The notes under the pieces were generated by a model, which had not been told where the DNA came from, did no database searches, and was given only the letters and a program-made list of their open reading frames with translations. From Adiantum capillus-veneris (taxonomy: Eukaryota; Streptophyta; Polypodiopsida; Polypodiales; Pteridaceae), in assembly GCA_014529385.2 (NCBI GenBank), contig CM043962.1:45079598-45143597 (forward strand): 64,000 nucleotides of DNA, written 5' to 3'. The translations under genes and the position numbers were made by a program. Shown here one piece after another: positions 9,754-21,149 of this stretch (position 1 is the stretch's first letter; every line of letters starts with the position of its first letter).

Positions 9754-12448
9754 CTTATATAAAAAATTCTTTGTCTTGCATTTGGAATCTCTCTGTGTAG
9801 CTTCCCTGTGACCGGTTTTTGGATTTTTTTTTAAAAAACAAGGTATTTTGTTTTCGGATATTAAACCTAAAGCTATTATGTCATGTATTATTCTGAAGCT
9901 TTGCTGATAAAATGATTTGAATGGGTTTTTAAAAAAAACCAGTAATATAGAGTTAGGAAAAATGGAAATTTGTTCCGAATACTTTACTTACAGGTCTTTG
10001 GGAGTTATTGTAAGTGCGAGTACATTTCTGCTCTGTGACAGTTTGGAATTTATATACTTCTGTGACTAATGATGGTCGTTGTCGTAAAATAAACAAAAAA
10101 TTGAGTTGTAACCTGGTTCTGGAAACTGAGTGCATGGCTCAGTTAAACTAAGTACTGCCTGGATTCTTGTGAATGATGGTAGTAGTATGCCTGGTTGCAT
10201 ATACAGTGCTGTAAAACTGGTTCTCTGATGAAAAATCTGTTTTAAAAGAAAAAGGGTGAGACTGCAGGGTAAGAGGCTGTCTTGCTATTGAGGAAAGAGT
10301 ACTGTATGGTACTTATTAGAAAGGAATTGTATATTAGGGTGATGATGTTATGATTCGGTTAAAAAACTGCTCAATAGATGAAATGAACTCTTGTAAATTA
10401 AAAAAAACCAGAAATTCACAAAAAATGAGTTGTAATGATCATAGAATGTTGATTAGATATTTTGGTTTATGGCTTCACTAATTTACTGCTATCCATTGGG
10501 TAAAATGACAGTCACTTGAATAATTTACTCTCTAGTTTGGGTTCCTATTCCATTAGATCAGCGGTACACTTGTTTGAGGGCACTTAATACAGGTTTCGGA
10601 AAAGGTGTCCTGACTTCTGTTATTGAGTTGGTAGTATGTAGTATCTCATAACCATGTGAAGGAGTAAAGGTTTGGTTTTGGAAATTGACCTAACCATTTT
10701 TTACCATACTACATCTCCTACTTGTAAGATAGAACTTGTTTTTTGAGCTGATACTTATCTCACCGAATCGGCTAAAAAGCTATTTTATATTTACTTCGTA
10801 CTAGCTTCTGTTATGTTGCTCTTTTTCTTATTCGTGATAATGCGAAGAGTTGCTACACATCCGGTATTGAATATGAGTGGCAATACATACCCTGATTGTA
10901 TATGGAGGTAAAGTATGGCAGCACATACCGGATTGATTAAGCTGGTTCCAAGATACTTGTTTTTTTTCACATACGATGATGTTTTTTGATAATGTTCGGT
11001 GACTTACCATTACTTCAACAGGGAGATTGAGTTCTATAGGGCTTGGCTGGGTTTGAACCTCGGCTATTCTATAAAATTTGTTGGTCTTCATTTGCTGGCT
11101 TCCTAAAAACACTCAAAGTATATAGGAGCTGACTCTAACCTAACATCTTGCAGTATATACAATAGTGCTTCTAGAAGTTGGTTATAAAGGCCTCGGTATT
11201 ATAAGGAAAGTCATATAAACTCCCTTTATACTGATCTTTTCTGGTTTTTCTTATGTCGTATCTGTCTCGGACCAGGTCTGAGTCTGATCGAAGGACTGAC
11301 TCACCTAGGGCTTTATGTTTTTTAATAAAAACAACAGTTTATTTCTGGCTAGGGATACAGTATAGCGGACATAACATGATAAGCATTGATATTTCTTGAT
11401 AAATACAGTCTTTTTATATTAAAAAATATATATAAATCTTAACAGGGGGAGTGTACTCAGATTTATAAATTTGTAAAAATCATAAATGATGCTTTTTGAA
11501 GATATCTCAGGGTGATTTTAAAATCAGTTCTTAAAGTAGGATCTGTTCTAAATGTTTTCAAACCACAAGGATGAGGTTGTCCTTAAATGAGCTGGGTTTT
11601 GACTTTACCTACCGACAATGAGTGAAATTCTCTCCTATCAGATCAAAAAAGAAGTTTTTCGTTTCTCCAAAAAACTTTAGTGTAGCAAAAGATGTTTCAA
11701 AAAAAGAGAGATATATATATATTAAATTGAGGAATAAACAGATACATAGCTGCTTTATGGGTGTTCAATTTCCTTTATCAGATTGGCAAAAATGCCAAAG
11801 AAAGGTTTATTTCAAAACTGAACAATATACTTGTTAAGAACTATATGTTTTTCTAAGGTGACATGGATAACAACTGGGATGCCCTGCATCACCTGCGTAC
11901 AGTCACGTGCTAACGAATTGTTTTCTTGTGGCTATGGGTGCAGGTGAGGGCTACCTTCCTTGATTAAATTGTCCAGTTCTTAACAAATGGAGGATATCTT
12001 AGTGTGACGCAAATTATCCGAGACTTTGGGTTTATGGATTCTTGAACTATATCTTGTTATCTTCATTACCTTGTACAAAATTTATTTTCAGCTGCAAATA
12101 AATTATTGTGCAATGCCACTGTACTTTTCTAGAATTTTTGGTATGTGAACAGCTAGTGTTTGTTTGCGTATATTTATATAGATTTAAAACTGCTACACAC
12201 ACAATAAACGCAAAAGGGAGATTGACTTGTGTGTTGGTCTCTCTCAGACTATGATTCTAGAATCTTTCGCCTATGATAGTATAATGATTATACTCTTATA
12301 GGCTCGGGTGCTATCACACAGTCTCTGTGTTTTATTTAAACCTGACTGGTGATAAGGTTGCTAGCACTACCATACCACTTTTTATTTATTTATTTTGCAC
12401 TCTTGTTAGATATTATCATTTACTTTATTTATTACTTCTGTTTACCAG

Positions 12449-14038
12449 GTCGTGGGAAAGGTCACTGCAAGAATGAAAGTCTGCTCTGACCCTGAAAAAA
12501 GAGCTATGATTTCAGAAAAACTTCGTCTAGCTAAAGATATAGAAAAAACCTTCCCTTGTGTCTCTTATAGGGCTCGGTCCTATCTACATAGGGTTGTAAA
12601 ATCCAAAAAGATGTAACTGGTTGCTTTTTCCGGTCTAGACTCCTCGTTCTAGAAGTTGGAATTCTAACTTATGATATTTTTGCAGATTGTTCCCCTTTCA
12701 CAAGGACTTGCTCTTCCTGTGGAACCTCTCTCACTTGCCTCTCTTCTTGTGCTAAAATGTATACAAGATAGAGAAGCTTCTGCCCTAATTTATGATGCTT
12801 TGAAGGAGTCTAGTCTTTCTCTTGTCTAGCTGATTTCATTTGACCTATGGGTTAAAGCTCTAGCTCTCCTTGTAAAAAACAAATCTGATGGTATCAACCT
12901 TTTGATTGAATTTTCTTCGAATCTAGCCGGACTTTCCAAAGCACATATTCAAGACTTAGTATCTTTTTCTTCCAAAGGTTCTGAACTGTCTAATCTTCTT
13001 AGAAAGTTTTGTGGCCTTAGTCCAATCTTTGTGACAGGTCCCTCTACTCCTATTGTCCCTCCTCCGAATAGCCTCTTTTGTAGAGATGCAGCCGCCCTAG
13101 AAGCTGTTAAGGAATTTCAGAAAGACCTTTGTTCACTCAGTGAAGCTTCGCTTTTGGACATGGTACCAAAAGTTTCTAGGGCCTTTCCTTTTTTACCGTC
13201 ACGACAAGTTGAGGTAGAATCCTTGGGAGTTGAGCACAAGCTGTGGATGTTTCCAAATAAAGGATTTCTTGCACCCATTTCCATGGAAACCTGGGTCTTC
13301 CTTGCCAACTTGGCCCCTGCTACTATTGAGGAATGCAAACTTAAAGTATTGAAAGGAATCGAGCTCTTGGACAAAGGGGATCTTATTAAAGCCCCTTTCA
13401 ATATGTGTTTCCTTGATGATAAAAAATGTAGTTCGAATACTGGGTTGTATGAAAGAACTAAAGGAGTTATGACCTTTAGTAAAAGCAATGCAGATTACTA
13501 CACCGAAAAAGTATGGAATGTGTTCAGGCAATACCTTAAGTGTGCTTGCAGATTCTTGGACCCAAAAGCTTCCTGCGAGTCAAGCATAATTTGGTTTGAC
13601 CATGCTATTTGGTATGCCCTCAACAATCTGCCTAGTATCTTTCCTGATAAAGCAGAAGAATTTCACCTTTCCCTCTTTTGCTCGTGGCTCGGTGGACAAG
13701 CGAAGGATCTGGTCTTAGCCCAAATTGCCTTTATTCAATATAGATCAATTATGCATGACACTCTTGAAGAGCTTGGATCTGATGGATGTGGGACTCTACT
13801 TACCACGTACGGCGGATTTAAAGGTATCAAAAGTATAGTTGGCCAAATCAAACCAAATATTGAAGAGGATGAATCTCAAGTTTTCAAACGTCCTAATACT
13901 CTTGTCTCTCCGGCGGCATCTTACACGTCTTTCTTAACTCCCTCCTTGAGTGATTCAGTGTTTGGGAGAGGGAGAGGTAGAAGTTATGTGAGAGGTAGGG
14001 GAAGAAACCTACCAGTCAGAAACCTTTTGGACATGTAA
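12449..14038 (+). pseudogene. Penelope-like element ORF1, nucleic-acid-binding candidate
   Basis: An exon from 12449 (after TTTACCAG) encodes a basic stretch, VVGKVTARMKVCSDPEKRAM, up to about 12610. A short intron ends at TTTTTGCAG (12685). The second exon is in frame from 12686 through 14038, broken by one TAG near 12827. The donor between these exons is not resolved. The protein has no recognised enzymatic domain. Its C-terminus is rich in glycine and arginine (GRGRGRSYVRGRGR near 13966-14011), which suggests RNA or DNA binding, as in a gag-like first ORF. It precedes the RT ORF in another frame, and the frame shifts again near 14040-14060. Confidence 0.55.
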
Positions 14039-14046
14039 ATTGCAGG

Positions 14047-16019
14047 ATTGAAGGATGGCTTGCGGAAGACGCTACCTACCTCCAAATGATGAAGTGTGTA
14101 ATAGGATTTTCTCACATTGCTTGTTTACAAGCAAAATTTTGGATTTCTTTACTCCCCAAGCTGTCTTTTCAGAATGTTTTGGACATATTTTTGGGTCGAA
14201 TTTATTACTAAAGGATGTGATGTTTGGTTGGAAATACTCGCCACCCATTAAGAATCTATTTCATTCCAATGAGTTTCTCCATAATAATGAGGTACCTATT
14301 TGCTCTTGTCATCTATTTCAAAAATTCTGTAAACACTTCACTGATTTTGGTTTACACGTTTGTACATCTAACCTAGAAATCATCTCGGATCCTCATGTAA
14401 GGAGTCTCTTGAGTAACGGCTTGAATCATATTCCCCCTTTTCCACTAAATCCTCAATATGCCTTATCAACATTACTTGAATGCCTGGCCGACTTGGCCTT
14501 AAAACTCCAATTGGAGGCGGAAGTTCACTTCCAACTTACAACAACTCTCAAAAGTATCTTTTGGAAAAAGATTAGTCTTTTACCACATACGTGGCTTAGC
14601 ACTGATACTACTTGGCTTACGCATAAAATGAAGACCTCTATCTATGAGATAAAAAAGAAATGGCTCATTATTGGCCTAGATAAAGCATCTAACACTGCTT
14701 CCTTTGTATGTAAAAAATTGGCATTTGAGGTTTCCAGTTCTAGACTTAATAGTAATGAATTTCTTAAACTTGATTACTCTCCTCTTTGTGTAGCTACAAC
14801 TTTAAACAATGAATTATCAGGACTCGGTTATTATCCTGCATCTCAAAAAATTCTTGTACTCTTCCCAACGTACAAGATGCATAAACATAAATTCAGATGG
14901 ATTTCTGACGCTTCAAATAGCTTGTTCTCCTGTGTTATGAAAGATATTACCCACTGCTTAAACTTTGTCCTACTAGAAATCGAAAATATCTGTGCCATCA
15001 AACACAAAGATATAAAGAGATTCAGAAATGTAGACTATTGCCCTTTTTGGGTCATAAAAAACGCAGTTGAGTTATTTACCAACCTCCCAGATAGCATTTA
15101 CTCTATCTTCACTGATGACATAACTCAATGCTATGAAAATATCCCTTTAGATGGGCCATTTGGGCTTTTTTATACCTTATCATTTCTTATAAAGATTGCC
15201 TTTGCCCACAGAAAGGAACTTGGGTATACGTGCATCTCACAAAAAGGGAATAAAGGATGGGTAAAAAAATAGAATAAATCTGCACCTTTCATCTTTAAAG
15301 AGGAAGATCTATATAAGGATATCCTTTGGCTACTGCATAACAGTTGTATCCAATTAGGTAATACTTGCTACAAACAAACTCTAGGGATACCAATGGGGTT
15401 TGCATGCTCTTCGATTATGTGTAATCTTTATCTTTGTTACTTCGAATATCATTGGCTCCTTAAAATATTAACTATACCAACAAGTAATTCATTACTCTCA
15501 CACTTTGCACATTCTTTCAGATTTATGGATGACCTTTGTAGCATCAACAACCCCATATTTGAACCTACACTTAAAGAGATTTATCCACCTTGCATATGTA
15601 TCGAACCTACATTCTCTGAGAAAGTACTATGGCAGGATAAATGGATTGTTTCTAGAACACACTTTCTGAATATTGAGTTTACATTAATTTCCCCTTTTGT
15701 GGGAAACTTTTAAACTCGTTTTTTTTGGAAAAGAGATAAAATTATGCTTATGTCTTCTGAATTTACGAAGAGAAAAAGCAATAAACCGTACAAACATTCT
15801 CTACACACTTGTCTAGGAATGATTTTTCTTATAATGTATGCCTCTTCCGACTGTTTTAGAGCATATGAAGAGATAGATACTTTGATTACCAAGTTCATCA
15901 AGAACGGGTTTACAAAAAAATACCTGGTTACATGCATCTGCAACTCCTTAGAAAGACACAACTGGACCTACCTTAAATTTGATTTACAAAATCTGATTAG
16001 TCTACTTAAATCAGACTGA
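14047..16019 (+). pseudogene. Penelope-like reverse transcriptase
   Basis: From 14055 to 16019 one frame is interrupted by only two nonsense codons, TAG at 15270-15272 and TAA at 15711-15713. Read through, it is about 655 codons. Numbering from 14055: LDKASNT near 208 and PTYKMHKHKFRW near 271-282 (fingers), motif A FTDDITQCYENIP with D354, motif B LGIPMGFACSS near 443-453, motif C RFMDDLCSINN near 489-499, then LNIEFTL. The catalytic aspartates are present. No integrase, RNase H or GIY-YIG endonuclease follows; about 100 residues of unassigned, probably thumb, sequence end the protein. Residues upstream of 14055 (NCRIEGWLA in another frame) suggest a further frameshift near the start. Confidence 0.8.
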
Positions 16020-16060
16020 TTCTAAACCTCAGCATAACCTGCGCCTGATAAATACTTCTC

Positions 16061-16098
16061 GAGGTTGTAGGCCCCTATTCTATGGGGTCTACTACCTC
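16061..16098 (+). other. 15-bp hairpin at the 3' end of the element unit
   Basis: GAGGTTGTAGGCCCC (16061-16075) can pair with GGGGTCTACTACCTC (16084-16098) across an 8-base loop, with one mismatch and one G-U pair. It lies between the RT stop codon and the AC tract that ends the unit. It could be a 3' RNA structure used in reverse transcription, but that role is a guess. Confidence 0.6.
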
Positions 16099-16122
16099 AT
16101 AGGATTTGGTGCCTGGGAATGG

Positions 16123-16127
16123 GCGCG

Positions 16128-16185
<58 letters not shown>

Positions 16186-16192
16186 CACACAC
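16123..16192. repeat. GC/AC dinucleotide tract at the unit junction
   Basis: A run of GC followed by about 28 AC repeats separates the RT-containing unit from the second repeat copy. A similar GC/GT/AC tract is at 8018-8072 before copy 1, and AC runs close copy 2 at 20383-20402. Confidence 0.9.
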
Positions 16193-17009
16193 AAATAGCT
16201 TGAGTTCTTTCTTCTGACTCTTCTATCACAAGGGACAAAAAGAAGCAGGGCTGATAAGTATTTTTGGAGCACCTCATCTACATCTCTATTAAACCGTCCT
16301 TTACGTGATCACACAAACAGCTATCGAAGTAATAACAGGTGTTTGGGCGCTCTGTTAAAGGCAAGATACGAGTTGCCAAGACTAACCCATACTCCCGTGT
16401 GCGTGGAGTACAGTTAAAATAACCTCTTAACTGATGACCATAACTTTGATACAAAAAGATCTTTTGAGATGGAAGGAATTGGGCTAGCAGGTATAACCGC
16501 TCTCAAAACCTGGCTTCATTGAATGTTGTATGTAATAATACTGTGGCCCTAGGCCCAGAGCCTCTGTAACCATCGCCAATCTGATATTATTCCTAAAATT
16601 CTCGCGACCCCAAAGCGTTACACGAGTCACTCGATTTTTGTATGACCGCCATTTAGTCTGGGAAATAGAGGTTCCTAATTGTGGGAATAGATATAGTTCA
16701 TAACGGAGTAAAGTTGCTCTCCGTGTAGAGTCACCTGATTGATAAAGGTGTGCTTTTGCTATGGAAAAAACCAGTTCTCGATTGTAGGCCATTTTTAACA
16801 CTCCTGATATGCAAACATGCGGATATGTATTTTACTTTTGTACAGTTACTCCTTACTGTTACCTTGGATTGGTTTATATATTAGTGTCTTCTGGCTTTTA
16901 TAGACTCACTTTTTGACTTTGAATCGGAATTGGAAGTATGAATTAATCACAAAAAAGTGTTGTTTATATGCAGTATATCGTACACTGTTAAGTTCCTTGC
17001 TGGTATACC

Positions 17010-17440
17010 GTACCCCAGTTGTTGGATGCATGACTTAAGCCGAGTATACGGCTTTGTGGATTTTGTATTGGGATGTGTGGGATAAAACTGAGCTAGGTTC
17101 AAAAAGCTCGATAGTCGATTCGAACCAAGTATCGACTGCATTGGTGTTTCTAGTTGGTATACATTATGTGACTAGATATATATTTGACTTGACCTTGCTT
17201 TAAGGTAAATAAACATCTCTTTATATTGTACCCCAGTTGTTGGGTGCATGAAATATGCCGAGTATTAGGGTTTGTGGATTTTGTATTGGGATGTGTGGTT
17301 AAACTTGAGCCAGGTTCAAAAAGCTCGATAGTCGATTCGAACCGGGTATCGACGACATTGGTGTGTCTAGTTGGTATACATTATGAGACTAGATATTTTA
17401 TGACTTGACCTCGCTTTAAGGTAAATAGCATCTCTCTCTC
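17010..17440. repeat. 218-bp tandem pair in repeat copy 2
   Basis: Counterpart of the pair at 8894-9315, with units at 17010 and 17228. Confidence 0.85.
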
Positions 17441-18029
17441 TATATATATACACTCTGTAGCGTATTTTTTACTGCCTCTCTGTTGTGTCGGGCTGCCTGC
17501 CACACGCTTTTGCCTGCGCTAGGGTTGAGGTGGCAGGTGAGTGTAGTTGCAAATACTGAGGTGAGTTAATCAAGGTCAGACCGGATCTTCATCTGGGATT
17601 ATCCCTGAGTATCTGGCCCGTATGGGTGTCGTCTAATTCTGTAGCTGGTCCGTGTCAGTGGCGGATCTGCTCCCGATTTGCTTCACCAAAGTATAAATGC
17701 CCCCTAAAATTGTGAGTACTCTTACTCACTTGGCATCGTGCTGTATTCACTTGTGTGCATTCTATACTGTGTGGGTTAGTAGATATTTTTTACTGTGTGC
17801 TCAATCATGCCGAAAAAGAACGGGAAGGAGACTGTGGACGCCTCGTCGTCTCCCAATCTACAGGTTATATAAAAAGTTCTTTGTCTTGCATTTGGAATCT
17901 CTGTGTAGCTTCGCTGTGACCAATTTTTGGATTTTAAAAAAAAAACCCAGGTATTTTGTTTCCGGATATTAAACCTAAAGCTATTATGTCATGTATTATT
18001 TTGAAGCTTTGCTGATAAAAAAATTTGAA

Positions 18030-18150
18030 TGGGTTTTTTAAAAAACCCAGTAATATAGAGAATGGGTTTGAATGGGTTTTTTAAAAAACCCAGTAAAATC
18101 CAGATACTTTACTTTAAAAAGATTTGAATGGGTTTTTTTAAAAACCCAGT
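18030..18150. repeat. Triplicated palindromic segment
   Basis: Three copies of TGGGTTTTTTAAAAAACCCA or a near variant start at 18030, 18073 and 18129, with similar flanks (TTTGAA before, GTAATATAG or GTAAAATCCAG after). Copy 1 of the large repeat has only one, degenerate version near 9927. Each can fold into a perfect hairpin. Confidence 0.85.
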
Positions 18151-20392
18151 AAAATCCAGATACTTTACTTACAGGTCTTTGGGAGTTATTGTAAGTGCGA
18201 GTACATTTCTGCTCTGTGACAGTTTGGAATTTATATACTTCTGTGACTAATGATGGTCGTTGTCGTAAAATAAACAAAAAATTGAGTTGTAACCTGGTTC
18301 TGGAAACTGAGTGAATGGATCAGTTAAACTAAGTACTGCCTGGATTCTTGTGAATGATGGTAGTAGTATGCCTGGTTGCCTCATACAGTGTTGTAAAACT
18401 GGTTCTCTGATGAAAAATATGCTTTTTTAAAAAAAGGGTGAGATTGCCAGGTAAGAGGCTGTTTTGCTGCTGAGGAAAGAGTATTGTATGGTACTTATTA
18501 GAAAGGAATTGTATATTAGGGTGATGATGTTATGATTCGGTTAAAAAACTGCTCAATAGATGAAATGAACTCTTGTAAATTAAAAAAAACCAGAAATTCA
18601 CAAAAAAATGAGCTGTAATGATCATATAATGTTGATTAGATATTTTGGTTTATGGCTTCACTAATTTGCTGCTGTCCATTGGGTAAAATGACAGTCACTT
18701 GAATAATTTACTCTCTAGTTTGGGTTCCTATTCCATTAGATCAGCGGTACACTTGTTTGAGGGCACTTAATACAGGTTTCGGAAAAGGTGTCTTGACTTC
18801 TGTTATTGAGTTGGTAGTATGTAGTATCTCATAACCATGTGAAGGAGTAAAGGTTTGGTTTTGGAAATTGACTTAACCATTTTTTACCATACTACATCTC
18901 CTACTTGTAAGATAGAACTTGTTTTTTGAGCTGATACTTTTCTCATTGAATCGGCTAAAAAGCTATTTTATATTTACTTCGTACTAGCTTGTGTTATGTT
19001 GCTCTTTTTATTATTCGTGATAATGCTAAGAGTTGCTACACATCCGGCATTGAATATGAGTGGCAATACATACTCGGATTGTATATGGAGCTAAAGTATG
19101 GCAGCACATACCGGATTGATTAAGCTGGTTCCAAGATACTTGTTTTTTTTCACATACGATGATTTTTTTTGATAATGTTCGGTGACTTACCATTACTTCA
19201 ACAGGGAGATTGAGTTCTATAGGGCTTGGCTGGGTTTGAACCTCGGCTATTCTATAAAATTTGTTGGTCTTCATTTGCTGGCTTCCTAAAAACACTCAAA
19301 GTATATAGGAGCTGACTCTAACCTAGCATGTTGCAGTATATACAATAGTCCTTCTAGAAGTTGGTTATAAAGGCCTCGCGATCGGTATTATAAGGAAAGT
19401 CATATAAACTCCCTTTATACTGATCTTTTCTGGTTTTTCTTATGTCGTATCTGTCTCGGACCAGGTCTGAGTCTGATCGAAGGACTGACTCACCTAGGGC
19501 TTTATGATTTTTAATAAAAACAATAGTTTATTTCTGGCTAGGGATACAGTATAACAGACATAACATGATAAGCATTGATATTTCTTGAGAAATATAGTAT
19601 TTTTATATTTAAAAAAATATATAAATCTTAACAGGGGGAGTGTACTCAGATTTATAAATTTGTAAAAATCATAAATGATGCTTTTTGAAGATATCTCAGG
19701 GTGATTTTAAAATCAGTTCTTAAAGTAGGATCTGTTCTAAATGTTTTCAAACCACAAGGATGAGGTTGTCCTTAATTGAGCTGGGTTTTAACTTTACCTA
19801 CCGACAATGAGTGAAATTCTCTCCTGTCAGATAAAAAAAAAAGTTTTTCGTTTCTCCAAAAAACTTTAGTGTAGCAAAAGACGTTTCAAAAAAAGATATA
19901 TATATATATATATTAAATTGAGGAATAAACAGATACATAGCTGCTTTATGGGTGTTCAATTTCCTTTATCAGATTGGCAAAAATTCCAAAGAAAGGTTTA
20001 TTTCAAAACTGAACAATATACTTGTTAAGAACTATATGTTTTTTTAAGGTGACATGGATAACAACTGGGATGCCCTGCATCACCTGCGTACAGCCACGTG
20101 CTAACGAATTGTTTTCTTGTGGCTATGGGTGCAGGTGAGGGCTACCTTCCTTGATTAAATTGTCCAGTTCTTAACAAATGGAGGATATCTTAGTGTGACG
20201 CAAATTATCCGAGACTTTGGGTTTATGGATTCTTGAACTATATCTTGTTATCTTCATTACCTTGTACAAAATTTATTTTCAAATGCAATAAATTATTGTG
20301 CAATGCCACTGTACTTTTCTAGAATTTTTGGTCTGTGAACAGCTAGTGTTCGTTTGCGTATATTTATATAGATTTAAAACTGCTACACACAC

Positions 20393-20445
20393 ACACACAC
20401 ACAATGAATACTTCACTTATTTATCTACCCTAATCTCTAAATGTG
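20393..20445 (+). repeat. Right half of the split LTR-end segment
   Basis: CA repeats then ATGAATACTTCACTTATTTATC match 21098-21137. It is followed at 20441 by TGGTATTAGATCC, close to the copia-type Met primer site TGGTATCAGAGCC. This suggests that the segment is the end of an old LTR. Confidence 0.5.
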
Positions 20446-20944
20446 GTATTAGATCCTACATGGTGATTAATCATTTCTCTAAAGTCCTTCTCTCTGTAAT
20501 AAGCACCGCTAATCAATTTCAATTATCCATTCTCGGGCTTGTTCTTGCTTTTGCTCCTTGAGCTACTACCTGGATGATGATGTAAATGGACACCTTGTGA
20601 ACCATGAGCTATGGAATCCTTTGAGAATAGCCATGATGTATCCAATTGAGAATCGTGAAGTGTTAAATCCTGTGAAAACTAGCCATGATGTGTCAATGGA
20701 GCATAGGAAGCCTACATGGATCACTACAGAGTACATGACTAGTCTTAAGGGTGACATTGTTGGACTATGCCATGGGTATTGGTTCTTGCTTTGAAAAGAA
20801 CCTATGGGAAAATCCCCTAGTCTACTAGATACCCATGTGGCATAAACCCATGTGATTTGACTCCCTGTGACACTTGTAAAAATGATCTAGAAGATTATGT
20901 ATCCTTCTCCAATGATCCTATAAGTTCAACCTTGTATTGACTTA
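20446..20944 (+). other. Intervening retroelement-like sequence, no gene
   Basis: No domain is recognisable in the short open stretches here. The sequence lies between two copies of the same LTR-end segment. GAGAAT/GAGCATAGG-type near-repeats around 20640-20720 hint at a decayed leader or gag start. Confidence 0.35.
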
Positions 20945-21137
<193 letters not shown>

Positions 21138-21149
21138 ATTAGAGCGTAT

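Larger units (their letters stand above)
8073..12202 (+). repeat. 4.1-kb direct repeat, copy 1
   Basis: It begins with AATAGCTTGAG right after an AC tract and ends CTGCTACACACAC. It matches 16193-20392 over its whole length with scattered substitutions and small indels (a few per cent by eye). It is largely non-coding: only short ORFs with no family likeness. It contains a 218-bp tandem pair, candidate first exons near 9586 and 9697, and a large putative intron. Minus-strand open stretches (8160-8675 and 10828-11112) look fortuitous. Confidence 0.85.
8073..20392 (+). mobile_element. Penelope-like retroelement with 4.1-kb direct repeats
   Basis: A head-to-tail structure: repeat copy 1 (8073-12202), a coding part (12449-16019), a 3' hairpin, an AC tract, then repeat copy 2 (16193-20392), which ends at an internal ACACAC of the repeat. 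The period between copies is about 8116 bp. This can be read as one full unit plus a truncated second unit. There is no LTR-type TG..CA end, tRNA primer site or polypurine tract. An RT without recognisable integrase or GIY-YIG domain, tandem partial units and introns are all features of Penelope-like elements. Assignment to that class is inference; an unnamed related RT class is the alternative. Confidence 0.6.
16193..20392 (+). repeat. 4.1-kb direct repeat, copy 2
   Basis: Homologous to 8073-12202. It ends exactly where the first copy has an internal CTGCTACACACAC (12190-12202), after which host CA sequence continues. Relative to copy 1 it carries two extra copies of a palindromic segment at 18030-18150 and a few small indels. 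The candidate first exon at 17807-17863 keeps its GT donor. Confidence 0.85.

Noticed and set aside
10220-10260. Possible hammerhead ribozyme: CTGATGA followed by GAAA in the 4.1-kb repeat
   Set aside because: Hammerheads occur in Penelope-like pseudo-LTRs, so I looked. Here there is no proper stem II between the two boxes, and copy 2 lacks GAAA. Other CTGATGA or CTGATAA occurrences (8315, 16044, 16431) also fail.
13117-13531. Minus-strand ORFs of 110 and 123 codons inside ORF1 of the Penelope-like element
   Set aside because: They are shadow frames of the plus-strand coding exon.
16075-16277. ORFs encoding CVCVCV or HTHTHT runs (also at 20298, 37518, 39477-39905, 60205)
   Set aside because: These are translations of CA/TG microsatellites.
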